DNA of 64,000 bases from NCBI GenBank assembly GCA_051530055.1, contig CM121342.1:8432001-8496000 (forward strand). Direction: 5' to 3'. The notes beneath the pieces were generated by a model. It did no database searches, was not told the DNA's origin, and saw only the letters and a program-made list of their open reading frames with translations. This document shows, piece by piece, positions 22,561-32,728 of this stretch (positions within the stretch are counted from its first letter, which is position 1; every line of letters begins with the position of its first letter). The DNA is from Neoechinorhynchus agilis (lineage: Eukaryota; Acanthocephala). The position numbers were made by a program, and so were the translations under genes.

Positions 22561-24140
22561 AAAAGGATATATTCAGCTTTCAGGGTTTTTCATACCAAGA
22601 GAATATTAGATCGGCTGCAATATTTGTAAGCCAGAGCAAAACATCGGATACATCAGACGCGACCAAGGAAACTGCGCGTAATCCTATTCGCTAGAGAGAT
22701 TTTCTTCGAGCCTACACATTTTAACGGGAGAAATATTTCTATGTTAATATTGTTGCAGAGATGGCCGAGATGATTAAAATGTATCGGGCAAAGATGTGTT
22801 TGAGCTTTTAAGAGATGGTGTTTAATACGAAGATTTTCAAATCGGACTGATTTTTTTGAAGAATCTTCCAATGAAGATATACATTAAAAGTGTTTACAAA
22901 TAAAATTATAAAAGCCACATGCAAGCAGTTAACAAATAATAATCAACATTAATTATTCTACAAATGATACAAGCTTAAAAGAGCAAAATGAGGCCATCAA
23001 TGCGAAGTAGTTAAATTTTCGGAAAAAAAGCTGCGTTAGAAATAAAAACTTACGTCCATTGTCCACAAAATGGACATGGCAATGACATGGCAGAATAGAG
23101 CAAACGATTTTATGTACGACAACAAACTGATTAGATTGCGATTGTTCTTATATTGGCGGACTGGAACACATTGGTCCAATTATTTTTAAACAAGGCAACT
23201 TCACCAACACCTCCTGTCGGCCGTATTCGAATTTCACGCCGACGGAATATCAGATCGGGATCGCTTGTGCGTACAGTTTCGCAAACTCTCAGCTAATAGA
23301 GCAAAGAAGCCGCATATTTTGAGCTTTTACAGTCAACAATCATAAATGTCCAGGTATAGTCACTTTTATTTACGAGTGCTAAAATATTCAAAAAAAGGAA
23401 GATAAAATTTTTTGAATTTGATAAGATTGTTGTTTTATTGTTCGGCTTTAATATTGTAACTTTATTAGTAGTCGCCTCTTTTCTAGCCGCGAGTCAAAAG
23501 CGACTCATTAAAACTCAAGTCACTTTCACCCTCTTTAAGGTAAATGGTGTTTGTTCTGACATTTAGGGTCGCTTTTCTTAATGAATATCAACGACATGAT
23601 CATCATGAGTTGCTAGAAAGTGACATGAACGATTCAATTGGTATCAAAAAACAACATTTAAAGGATTGAGATCATATGGAAGCCTTCGCGTTCATTTATT
23701 TCTTTGTTTGAATAAGAATATTCCGTAAAAAGCGAAAAGGGCAGTATACTACTTCGCAAGTTCAATTTTCGCCCTAATACCATTTTTATCCGAAGTTCAA
23801 TCGAGAACTGGGAGATTCCGACAATTTGCGATTACTTTCATTAACCTTGTCTAGCGAGCAGTTGAAGCAATGGATCGCGAATGGAAGGCGGGCCAATATA
23901 AGCAGTCGCATATTTACCTGGTCATTGATTATGACACAAAATGTTTGCTAAAACACTGCTCAAGACGAAGACATACATGGAGTTGCATGAACTGCAATAA
24001 TATTTTCAAAACAATATCATCAATAAACAAGTGAGTATAAAAGCAGCTGAGATCAATGTTTGAAGACCGTGGGAATTTAAGGATCCACTTGCGAGCTCTT
24101 TGAATCGAGACTACAATTTAAAACTCATCTCTCTTCGCTC
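22561..24140 (+). repeat. Kinase 5' flank, copy A
   Basis: This 1.6 kb block recurs before kinase B (28,101-29,683) and, without a kinase, at 43,750-44,870. Short exon-like peptides are conserved between copies, such as HLNDRCILGTGNNF, EMVFNTKIFKS, FKQGNFTNTSCRPYSNF and HHELLES, but no copy has a continuous frame. The last 270 bases are also shared with kinases C and D. It contains the TATA box of kinase A. The block is either a promoter region or a dead upstream gene. Confidence 0.65.
24036..24043 (+). promoter_or_regulatory. TATA box of kinase A
   Basis: TATAAAAG lies 97 bases before the start codon. The same octamer lies at the same place before the other three long kinase copies, within an otherwise drifting flank. 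Confidence 0.7.
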
Positions 24141-25205
24141 ATGGTTCAAATTACGATCGAGAATATCAAGCGAGCGGGAGTTCTCGGCCACGATAATAAA
24201 GTTTATATCTTGGGAGATTTAATTGGTGAAGGCAGTTTCGGGCAAGTTCTCAAATGCAAACAGAGGGGATCAAAAAGAAACCTTGCAGTTAAAATATTAA
24301 AGAACGCCATTGGGGACTTCGACATGGATGATTGCGAAGTCAAGATGTTTAAGGCATTGAAAGAGGCCGATGGAGAACAAGCTAACATCGCAGTGCCCCT
24401 CGAAATGTTTAAGTACTGCGGACATCAATGTATTATTCTTGAACACTACGAAATGGACCTTAATGTGTTTGTAAACAAATTTGGACCAATGCAAATGAAT
24501 CACTTGTTATCCTTGGCATGTCAAATGTTGCAAGCATTAGCCAAGCTAAAAGAACTTAACATTGTTCATGGAGATCTAAAACCAGGAAATATTATGATGG
24601 TCAATTGTCTAGATAAACGTGAACAATTCAAGCTCATTGATTTTGGTCTTGCCGTACAACTACGAAACCAGGAGTCTCTCTATGGATACCTCCAAACTTC
24701 GTACTATCGAGCTCCGGAAATGATCGTGGGTTTACCCATCGCTAAATCAATCGACATGTGGAGCCTTGGTTGCACTATCGGGGAACTCGCGATTGGCAGG
24801 CCAATATTTCCAGGGAGTGACGATTATGAGACACTGGTCAGAATAACGATAGCAAGAGGTGTTATCCCGAATGCGGTCCTAAATAATGGAGTACGCACAT
24901 TGCTATACTATAATAGGACAATCAACGGAGATGGATGGGTGCTGAAATCTCCATTGGAAAGGGGAATCTTTCCGTCTAACAGCAGTGCATTGCATCCACC
25001 GATAACGTCCTTGGACAGCATTATTAGTCTAATGCCTCGAGATTATCGGACACAACAAGATACGCAAAACAAAAGCAAATTAGGGGCAATGATGGATCGC
25101 ATGCTTAAAATTTCCCCCGAGGATCGAGTTGATCCAACCGTCGCCCTTCAAACATACTTTTCAGAGAATGCTGACACTCAATTATGGGCTGGTAGGCCTT
25201 TATGA
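24141..25205 (+). CDS. HIPK-like protein kinase (copy A), the only intact copy
   Basis: A serine/threonine kinase of the CMGC group, closest to homeodomain-interacting protein kinases by its activation segment and insert. 354 residues, intronless. Visible parts: glycine loop GEGSFGQV (29-36), ATP-binding Lys51 in LAVKIL, helix-C Glu66, catalytic loop HGDLKPGN (143-150) with Asp145, Lys147 and Asn150, DFG 167-169, activation segment YLQTSYYRAPE (183-193) with Tyr183 at the place of the HIPK autophosphorylation tyrosine, and IDMWSLG (204-210). The HRD Arg is replaced by Gly and the usual PEN Glu by Gly149. HIPKs normally have long C-terminal regions. This protein is little more than the kinase domain and ends in LWAGRPL. 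The ATG at 24,141 follows the TATA box and has no upstream in-frame rival. All key residues are present, so it is probably active. Its C-terminus differs from that of copies B-D. Confidence 0.92.
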   Translation: MVQITIENIKRAGVLGHDNKVYILGDLIGEGSFGQVLKCKQRGSKRNLAVKILKNAIGDFDMDDCEVKMFKALKEADGEQANIAVPLEMFKYCGHQCIILEHYEMDLNVFVNKFGPMQMNHLLSLACQMLQALAKLKELNIVHGDLKPGNIMMVNCLDKREQFKLIDFGLAVQLRNQESLYGYLQTSYYRAPEMIVGLPIAKSIDMWSLGCTIGELAIGRPIFPGSDDYETLVRITIARGVIPNAVLNNGVRTLLYYNRTINGDGWVLKSPLERGIFPSNSSALHPPITSLDSIISLMPRDYRTQQDTQNKSKLGAMMDRMLKISPEDRVDPTVALQTYFSENADTQLWAGRPL

Positions 25206-25267
25206 TTGTACAAGTCCATTGGTCAGAATTTCTACCATTTGTCGATGTTTCGGCATTTGTCGTTTCC

Positions 25268-25273
25268 AATAAA
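25268..25273 (+). promoter_or_regulatory. Polyadenylation signal of kinase A
   Basis: AATAAA lies 63 bases after the stop codon of kinase A. The corresponding reversed sequence is also preserved in element Y copy 1 near 9,510. Confidence 0.55.
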
Positions 25274-25431
25274 TACTGCTTTCATTGATGTGAATTTAAG
25301 TAAAAGACTGCTATTAAATTTTTATGACGGATATTCATTTAAATGGGCAATTCTGTGCTATAATCAGTTCCCTTTTTAAGCTAAAACACTGTTATAAGTA
25401 AATGTCGATATGTGAGGTACCGGAGAATGTG

Positions 25432-25643
25432 GTTGCAGTTATTGTTTTTCTACGTCCGGTAAATAATTATTTATTAAAGACGTTCCGAACTTCGTAGGGT
25501 TCATCAATAGTTCTAAAATACAAGATGATTAGTAATTATTTGCTTCCACTTGTATTTTAGAACTGATGATGAACCCGACGAGGTTCGAAACGTCTTTAAT
25601 AAATAATCATTTACAGGGTATAGACCAAAACAATAACTTCAAC
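25432..25643. repeat. Foldback of about 210 bp with Penelope-type hammerhead sequence in its arms
   Basis: Two arms of about 90 bases pair with few mismatches. The inner part, from TTATTTATTAAAGACGTT to GTTCTAAAATACAAG, is about 90% paired, and the outer part (GTTGCAGTTATTGTTTT with CAATAACTTCAAC) is weaker. The loop is about 30 bases. Comparison with element Y copy 1, which lacks this stretch, shows that it was inserted into the 3' region of kinase A. It looks like a small foldback element or a head-to-head pair of Penelope ends. Confidence 0.75.
25563..25594 (+). ncRNA. Possible hammerhead ribozyme core (Penelope type)
   Basis: CTGATGA is followed by a stem GAACC/GGTTC with a CGACGA loop, then GAAAC and GTC. 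Penelope-like elements of many animals carry a minimal hammerhead with the pattern CTGA.GA, short stem, CGAAACGTC, often near AATAAA as here. One base (T at 25,570) is extra at the base of stem II, and stem I pairs poorly, so activity is doubtful. The opposite arm has a decayed version (ATTGATGAACCC... GGAACGTC) on the minus strand. Confidence 0.35.
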
Positions 25644-25649
25644 TATTAT

Positions 25650-26175
25650 AAGTGATTTATGCGCACGTGAAAACGGAGTTGATGCGAAAAGCACAAGTGG
25701 CCTTTGTATTCTAAAAGGCTGAAGCCTAAATTTAAATATTTATTTTCATCTACTGTTATTTTCATGTTTTTAGAAACCGAACTGCCTCCCAAAAGCAATG
25801 AAAAATGAACTTTAAGAATATATAGGAACAAACGCAATTTTGTGCAGCTAATATGTTTTCTAATTAAAGTAATAGAACCTACGTATTGGGAAATGGGTTT
25901 TGTCGATATCTCAAACGCTAATAGAGATAATTCCTCATGATTTACAAATCTTAACACGTTTAGAATGCAATTTAGTTTGTCACAATCTTTTACGGATTAA
26001 AATTTCATATTGCTTAAAGTCGTGTAACGAATTTCAGTTAAGGACATGAGCAAAAATTGTATATTGTAATGCTTTTATTGTTTCGAACCGAATGACCTTG
26101 TTAATACTCAGCGAGCTGAAAAGTTAATTTATATTTTGCGGAATCACATGTAAAAAAAGGCATAAGTATCAGAAA
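25650..26175 (-). repeat. Element Y, copy 2, convergent to kinase A
   Basis: Inverted copy of 8,925-9,560. On the minus strand it holds FVNHEELSLLAFEISTK and an open frame to QYVG, but a stop lies earlier, between SNMKF and SVKDCDK, so an exon starting at the upstream ATG is broken here. It lies tail-to-tail with kinase A. No family is recognised. Confidence 0.5.
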
Positions 26176-26900
26176 ATCTTTCAAAAACGAAATTGTAAGG
26201 TTTCCCATCTCTTTGCATTACAGCTTTTCAGTATTTATTTACACCCTTGTAAGAACATTTCTTATAAATAATATAAAACGATACTACTTTTTAGGCTATA
26301 AGCAATTGGTTTACTTATCCTCGTGAATTCATAATTCAGAGCGTTCGTTTGAGCCTCATAACAAGGTGGGCAAGATAATTAAATTGACTAAAATTTTATT
26401 TTGACTCTAAAATTTTTTTTTGAAGTGAGGTTGAGAAATTGATATAAAAATGCTATAAACTGATGCGACAAACGGATCGTAGCAAATAAAATGCGAATGT
26501 AGAATAAATAAAGGTACTGATTTTACCTCCATAAAAACCGTGCACGAGGAATTTCTGAGATAAATAATAATTTCTTACAGTCAATCCGTCAATCAGGTGA
26601 AAAATAAATGTTATTACTATCGAAGGTTTGGAAGTTATTTGAACGCTTTCAAATTTGCATAATTTTGAAAAGTTAGGCTAAGTGCCCGCTGATTTTGAAT
26701 AATCTTATGTCCCCTTAAATCGTAAATACTCCAAGCACACAAAGGAAAATATGGGCGCTTTTGTCGATATCCAATCCCTTCATCGGCGTGGGTGATCTTC
26801 ATCTAAAATAAACCATCAGTGAGATGATATCAATCAACTTGGAATGCGGAATCGTCGTCTTTTTGCCGCCTCTTATTTGAGAATTCGTCTAGGTATTCAT
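26176..26900. other. No gene recognised
   Basis: AT-rich spacer with short A and T runs. Nothing supportable is seen in either strand. Confidence 0.45.
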
Positions 26901-28100
26901 CTATGTAGTCCTGACCTGCCATTTTGTAGTCGCCGCTGATTCTGGGTAACCGTTGATGACTTTTATTAGTGGCCATTTTGCCTAGAAATCGTCAGGGTTC
27001 TAAAGGGCCTGCCCAATGGTAAGACCGAAATATGATTATGGTAAATTCCTAGTTTTCTTAGATTATATAATCCGACGAAAGCCTTCGAATGAAGAACACT
27101 TGCAACATTGAAAGAACGATCCAATCGTTTTAGGTTTACATAATTTTGGAAATTTCGCCGAAGAATTTAATGTGTACCGTTTGCATTGTTATTACTCGTC
27201 TTTGTTGGCTGTCGCAAATTCCAGGTTTCGTCAGGGCAATAACAATCAAATTCGGACTTGGAACCTCTGTTCCTTATGTTTCGACGATGCACCTAGAGGG
27301 ATCAGTTACTTTATTTTGCTTTCTATCACAAACGAACAGGAGATAGAAACTTTAAGCCCATGCGGCTGCCACTAAGATCTTGCCGATTGTTACTGAGATC
27401 CTATTGGTTCACGTTAGAAATCCACACAGTCCATGGCAAAACTGGAGTTTGAAAAGATGGTTAAGATTGACGTTTACAGCAGTCACCGCAGTCCCAGTCT
27501 TCGTTGATTCTGGACCACTGTTGAGGGCTTTTAATAAAGCCAATTTTTTCCAGTAATCTTCAGGGTTCGTAGCAGACCTGCCCCCAATCGCAGCCCGAAG
27601 GGTTCCAGAAGTCCAAACCATCGCAGCTCTTCAAGGTATTAGCCTACTTTAGTGTTTCCTATTACGGAGAAGTGGGGTTTATTCTCGTGGTCAACAATTT
27701 TCACCTTCTCTCAACTTAACCCGATTAACCTCATTTTAAACAGAGAAATATCCAATTGAATACAGAGCCTCGCGACTCTCCGCTTGACATAAAAAGAGTT
27801 ACGGATTTTCATTTGTTAAATAACATCTAAAACCTACTGATCGGGTCCTAATCTTTAAGTATTTCTTCGTGGAAGATACCTTCAAGAACAAAAACAGGAT
27901 TATTGCCAGTTAAACGGATACGCGAATCCATATCGTCTAATGGCAGTAGACATGTTGGTTGTCCATATGAACGGACCGTTTCCGAGGTGCGCTCCTCTCG
28001 ACGATATGTCCGATGTTGTACATTTGAATGATCGTTGCATTTTGGGAACCGGCAATAATTTCAATAATCATTAAAATAACATGCCGTTCGTGCATTTAAA
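26901..28100 (+). mobile_element. Ty3/Gypsy-type fossils in front of kinase B
   Basis: Two broken pieces lie in series. At about 26,925-27,040 is an old, diverged relative of the protease region. From about 27,140 is a younger piece whose end (27,470-28,100) is nearly the same as 21,930-22,560, and whose middle resembles 57,991-58,080. Only the protease trace is recognisable. No LTRs are seen. Confidence 0.6.
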
Positions 28101-29683
28101 AGGATATATTCAGCTTTCAGGGTTTTTAATACCAAGAGAATATTAGATCGGCTGCAGTATTTGTAAGCCAGAGCAAACCTACGGATACATCAGAAGCGAC
28201 CAAGGAAACTGCGCGAAATCCTATTCGCTAGAGAGATTTTCTTCGAACCTACACATTCTAACGGGAGAAATATTTCTATGTTAATATTGTTGCAGAGATG
28301 GCCGAAATGATTAAAATGTATCGGGCAAAGATGTGTTTGAGCTTTTATGAGATGGTGTTTAATACGAAGATTTTCAAATCCGACTGATTTTTTTGAAGAA
28401 TCTTACAATGAAGATATACATTAAAAGTGTTTACAAATAAATTGATAAAAGCCACATGCAAGCTGTTAACAAATAATAATCAACATTAATTATTCTACAA
28501 ATGATACAAGCTTAAAAGAGCAAAATGAGGCCATCAATGCGAAGTAGTTAAATTTGCGGAAAAACAAGCTGCGTTAGAAATAAAAACTTACGTCCATTGT
28601 CCACAAAATGGACATGGCAATGTTGTAACAGAATAGAGCAAACGATTTTATGTACGACAACAAACTGATTAGATAGCGATTGTTCTTATATTGGCGGACT
28701 GGAACACATTGGTCAAATTATTTTTAAACAAGGCAACTTCTTCGCTTCTTCCTGTCGGCCGTATTCGGATTTCACGCCGACGGAATATCAGACCGGGATC
28801 GCTTGTGTGTACGGTTTCGCAAACTCTCAGCTAATAGAGCAAAGAAGCCGCATATTTTGAGCTTTTACAGTCAGCAATCATAAATGTCCAGGTTTAGTAA
28901 CTTTTATTTACGAGTCCTAAAATATCCAAAAAAAGGAAGATAAAATTTTTTGAATTTGATAAGATTGTTGTTTTATCGGTCGGCTTAAATATTGTAACTT
29001 TATTAGTGGTCGCCTCTTTTCTAGCCGCCAGTCAAAAGCGACTCATTAAAACTCGGTCTTTCGCCTCTTTGGGTAGTGGTGTTGTTATTGACATTTAGGG
29101 TCGCTTTTCTTAATGAATATCAACGACATGATCATCACTTGGTTAGCACAAGAGAAGGAAATTGACATGAACGATTCAATTGGTATCAAAAAGCAACATT
29201 TGAAGTTGAGAATCATATGGAAGCCTTCGCGTTCATTTATTTCATTGTTTGAATAAGAATATTCCGTAAAAAGCGAAAAGGGCAGCATACTACTTCGCAG
29301 GTTAAATTTTCGCCCTAATACCATTTTTATCCGAAGTTCAATCGAGAACTGGGAGATTCCGACAATTCGCGATTACTTTCATTTACCTTATCGACCGAGC
29401 AGTTGAAGCAATGGATGTCGCGAATGGAAGGCGGGCCAATATAAGCAGTCGCATATTTACCTGGTCATTGATTATGACACAAAATGTTTGCTAAAACACT
29501 GCTCAAGACGAGGACATCACATGGACGGCCATGAACTGCAATAATATTTCCAAAACAATGTCATCAATAAACAAGTGAGTATAAAAGCAGCTGAGATCAA
29601 TGTTTGAAGACCGTGGGAATTTAAGGATCCACTTGCAGGCTGCGGATCCGATTTCACAATTTAAAACTCATCTCTCTTCGCTC
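28101..29683 (+). repeat. Kinase 5' flank, copy B
   Basis: Close direct copy of 22,561-24,140, about 5.54 kb away, with small indels. Together with the Gypsy fossil and the kinase it forms a duplicated block of more than 3 kb. Confidence 0.8.
29580..29587 (+). promoter_or_regulatory. TATA box of kinase B
   Basis: TATAAAAG, 97 bases before the former start codon at 29,684, in the same context as for kinase A. Confidence 0.55.
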
Positions 29684-30855
29684 ATGGTTCAAATTCAAGA
29701 TAGAGAATATCAACTGAAGAAGGCGGGAGTTCTCGGCCACGATAATAAGGTTTATATCTGGAGATTGTGGTGGTGAAGCAGTTTCGGGCAAGTTCTCAAA
29801 TGCAAACAGAGGGGATCAAAAAGCAACCTTGCAGTTAAAATATTAAAGAACGCCATTGGGGACTTCGACATGGATGATTGCGAAGTCAAGATGTTTAAGG
29901 CATTGAAAGAGGCCGATGGAAAACAAGCTAACATCGCAGTGCCCCTCGAAATGTTTAAGTATTGCGGACATCAATGTATTATTCTTGAACACTACGAAAT
30001 GGACCTTAGTGTGTTTGTAAACAAATTTGGACCAATGCAAATGAATCACTTGTTATCCTTGGCATGTCAAATGTTGCAAGCATTAGCCAAGCTAAAAGAA
30101 CTTAACATTGTTCATGGAGATCTCAAGCCAGGAAATATTATGATGGTCAATTGTCTAGATAAACGTGAACAATTCAAACTCATTGATTTTGGTCTTGTCG
30201 TACAACTACGAAACCAGGAGTCTCTCTATGGATACCTCCAAACTTCGTACTATCGAGCTCCGGAAATGATCGTGGGTTTACCCATCGCTAAATCAATCGA
30301 CACCATGTGGAGCCTTGGTTGCAGTATCGGGGAACTCGCGATTGGCAGGCCAATATTTCCAGGGAAGTGACGATTATGAGACACTGGTCAGAATAACGAT
30401 AGCAAGAGGTGTTATCGAATGCGGTCCTAAATAATGGAGTACGCACATTGCTATACTATAATAGGACAATCAACGGAGATGGATGGGTGCTGAAATCTCC
30501 ATTGGAAAGGGGAATCTTTCCGTCTAACAGCAGTGCATTGCATCTACCGTTAGTGTCTTTGGCTCAAGAAGATCCGCAAAACACCAACAAGTTTTTGGCA
30601 ATGCTGGGTCACCTGCTTGAACTTATCCCCGAGAGTCGAGGTGATCCCACGGTCGGCATCAAACAAAAATGGAGACGTCGCCCAAATTTCCGGATAACGA
30701 GCGGCGATCATTTTCGTATTTTCTACGAAGAAAAGAATCAGTATGATTTTGTGGAGGTGAGCATTAACAGAAAAGGTAAATATTCGGAAACGTTGTTAGC
30801 AACAAAATATTTGGCGTTTAGGGCGAAAACGTTCCTTATTCTACAAAAACGATAA
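29684..30855 (+). pseudogene. HIPK-like kinase copy B, frameshifted chimera
   Basis: The front matches kinase A almost base for base, but small deletions around the glycine loop break the frame, so the readable part begins at 29,870 (MDDCEVKMF). The catalytic loop HGDLKPGN, DFG and YLQTSYYRAPE are kept. An extra codon gives IDTMWSLG, an extra base follows FPGK near 30,364, and two bases are lost near 30,416. From about 30,545 the sequence switches to that of copies C and D (LPLVSLAQEDPQNTN... ending TFLILQKR) and stays C/D-like through the 3' flank. It is a dead gene made by conversion or unequal exchange between the two types. Confidence 0.9.
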
Positions 30856-31198
30856 TGTGTTCATCCAAATATTTATTCCGAAACATCAACATTTTGCATT
30901 TATCGAATACTTGAAACCACTCTTTTCAATCTAAACTTAGAAAAACATTGTATATAAAATGAAGTTTGTAAACGATTTAAGAGACAATCTATTACCCAAT
31001 TCCCAAACAGTCGAAGTAAAAATTACTTCAATAATGTTTTTATTTCGCAGAAAAATTGAAGTAATTTATTTTCTTACACTGACTTTGATTAATTTGCTGA
31101 ATTTTCGAAACCCCAGCTGCATTCGAAAAAAATTGAGGATGTCTTAAAAATTTGAGAAATAATCAAAATTGTAAATTTCAAGAATACTTCGTCCTGTT
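30856..31198 (+). repeat. 3' flank of C/D-type kinases, copy B
   Basis: About 340 bases shared with 57,136-57,479 and, inverted, with 61,991-62,303. It has a short open frame (MKFVNDLRDNLLPN...) kept in two copies, probably untranslated. It ends where element X begins. Confidence 0.65.
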
Positions 31199-32390
31199 AA
31201 TTCGCCATTCTACACAGCACATATCTTTTATTTCTAAGAAACAAACCTAACAAGACGGAAAAATTGAAGAAACTTATTTGTTCCGATATTTCAGAAGTAT
31301 TTCGATGAGGAAAAGCTTACTTGTAATTTGCTAAAGGAAAACCCATGACAAAGGCACAAGATTGTCCAGAAATATCGGATTTTATAAATTGCTTCAATTT
31401 TTCTGCCATATCAAAACAGTAGAAATATTTCTCAGTGGTGGTTTTTGTGGCTTTGCTTCCATAAGGCACAAAAGTCACCCAAAAATTCATTTTATTTCCT
31501 TCATCAAAATGCGTGAAATTTAGAAGAGCGGTTTAGAATTTAGTGGCATATGGCGAAAAGTGAAAAATTCGATGGTCTATTGAAACTTAACAAAAAATTC
31601 CTTCGTCGAATTTGAATCAAACGTTGATATAAGAAGCCTTTCAGAGATTTTTTATATGAACAAAAATAATTGTATTCAATGTTTCGTCATCTACGTGGAA
31701 TTTCTTCAGAATTGTTTACCCAAATACTAAAAAAATTCTGAAGGCCCACGTAGAGGAGCCCAATCTTGATCCGAACCAAACCTTACAGATTCACTTTTTT
31801 GGTTTACAAGGCGGCGCGAAACTTATGTCAATTTGAGATTATCCATTACTTCGTGTCTTTATCCTAATAAATCCAGCTAGAGACTAAGATTTTCTAGAAA
31901 TCTATAAGGGTGCTTTGCACAGATTTCCCATTTTCCATCTTTCGACGCCAACATAATATCTATCTTCGAGATATTGATTAAAATCATTCGCCGGAGTAAT
32001 TTTCTTTTTCTTTGGTAAGGGGATGTCTGCTGATCAACAAAAAAGGGTTTACCTGTTATTTTAAAATAAAATGAAACAAATTGACACTCCCTTTCCCACA
32101 ATAAAAGACTAGTTAATTTCCTTTTTATTACCAATAGCATTAAGCAAAACAACATTTTACAAATAGCAGAGTAATACTGTCAAACATTCTTATTCTAATA
32201 ATAGGATCCTACTAATTTTAGAAATAACACCATCGATTGGTAAACATATTATCCTCTACGAGGTCGCAAAAGATTTGATATCGCAGACATTAGTAAGAAT
32301 GATCGACAGGGAGAGGCGAAGGTTAGTTGTGGACAATTGTTAAAGCTTTGTTATTTCAATTTTTGTCGCATATCAATACAAATCGCTTCA
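31199..32390 (-). repeat. Element X, copy 3 (subtype with hairpins)
   Basis: Close copy of 9,740-10,900 in the same orientation. It holds the X exon-like stretch (DMAEKLKQFI, SDISGQSCAFVMGFPL) on the minus strand, the palindrome at its splice donor and the 60-base hairpin at 31,691-31,753. The second block encodes MLASKDGKWEICAKHPYRF. It lies convergent to kinase B. Confidence 0.65.
31254..31407. repeat. Imperfect palindrome in element X, copy 3
   Basis: Same arms and spacing as at 9,779-9,932: GACGGAAAAATTGAAGAAAC against ...TTGCTTCAATTTTTCTGCC, separated by about 66 bases. Confidence 0.7.
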
Positions 32391-32728
32391 ACCGCTTTCT
32401 ATGTTGCATTGAAACAACTCAAATTTGACCTGACACATTTTGATATTGCTAATTAACAAAACGTTTGCAAAGCAGCCTTCTAAATTTCTAAAAATTCTTA
32501 ATCTCAAGTTGAATTTACGGGGATAAGGACACGAAAGCAAGTACGCTGAACCTAACGGACAAAAAACGCGTTCAAATTTGGAAAACATGGGCCATCTCTG
32601 GCCTTACGTTTTTTAGTCGCTGTGAACCTCCGGAACAACGTCTTATTTTTGGAAAGGTTCTGCTAAAAAATGCACTATTCCTCAAACAGCTAGATATTGA
32701 CTCCTTGAAAGATAATCTATGCAGATGC
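32391..32728 (+). mobile_element. LINE 3'-end fragment
   Basis: From 32,588 the plus strand encodes ISGLTFFSRCEPPEQ and LIFGKVLLKNALFL, the C-terminus of a LINE of the 35-38 kb family. It is a copy of 11,093-11,230. It meets the minus-strand LINE that follows tail to tail. Confidence 0.65.

Noticed and set aside
24203-24503. Minus-strand frames within kinase A
   Set aside because: Shadows of the kinase coding sequence.
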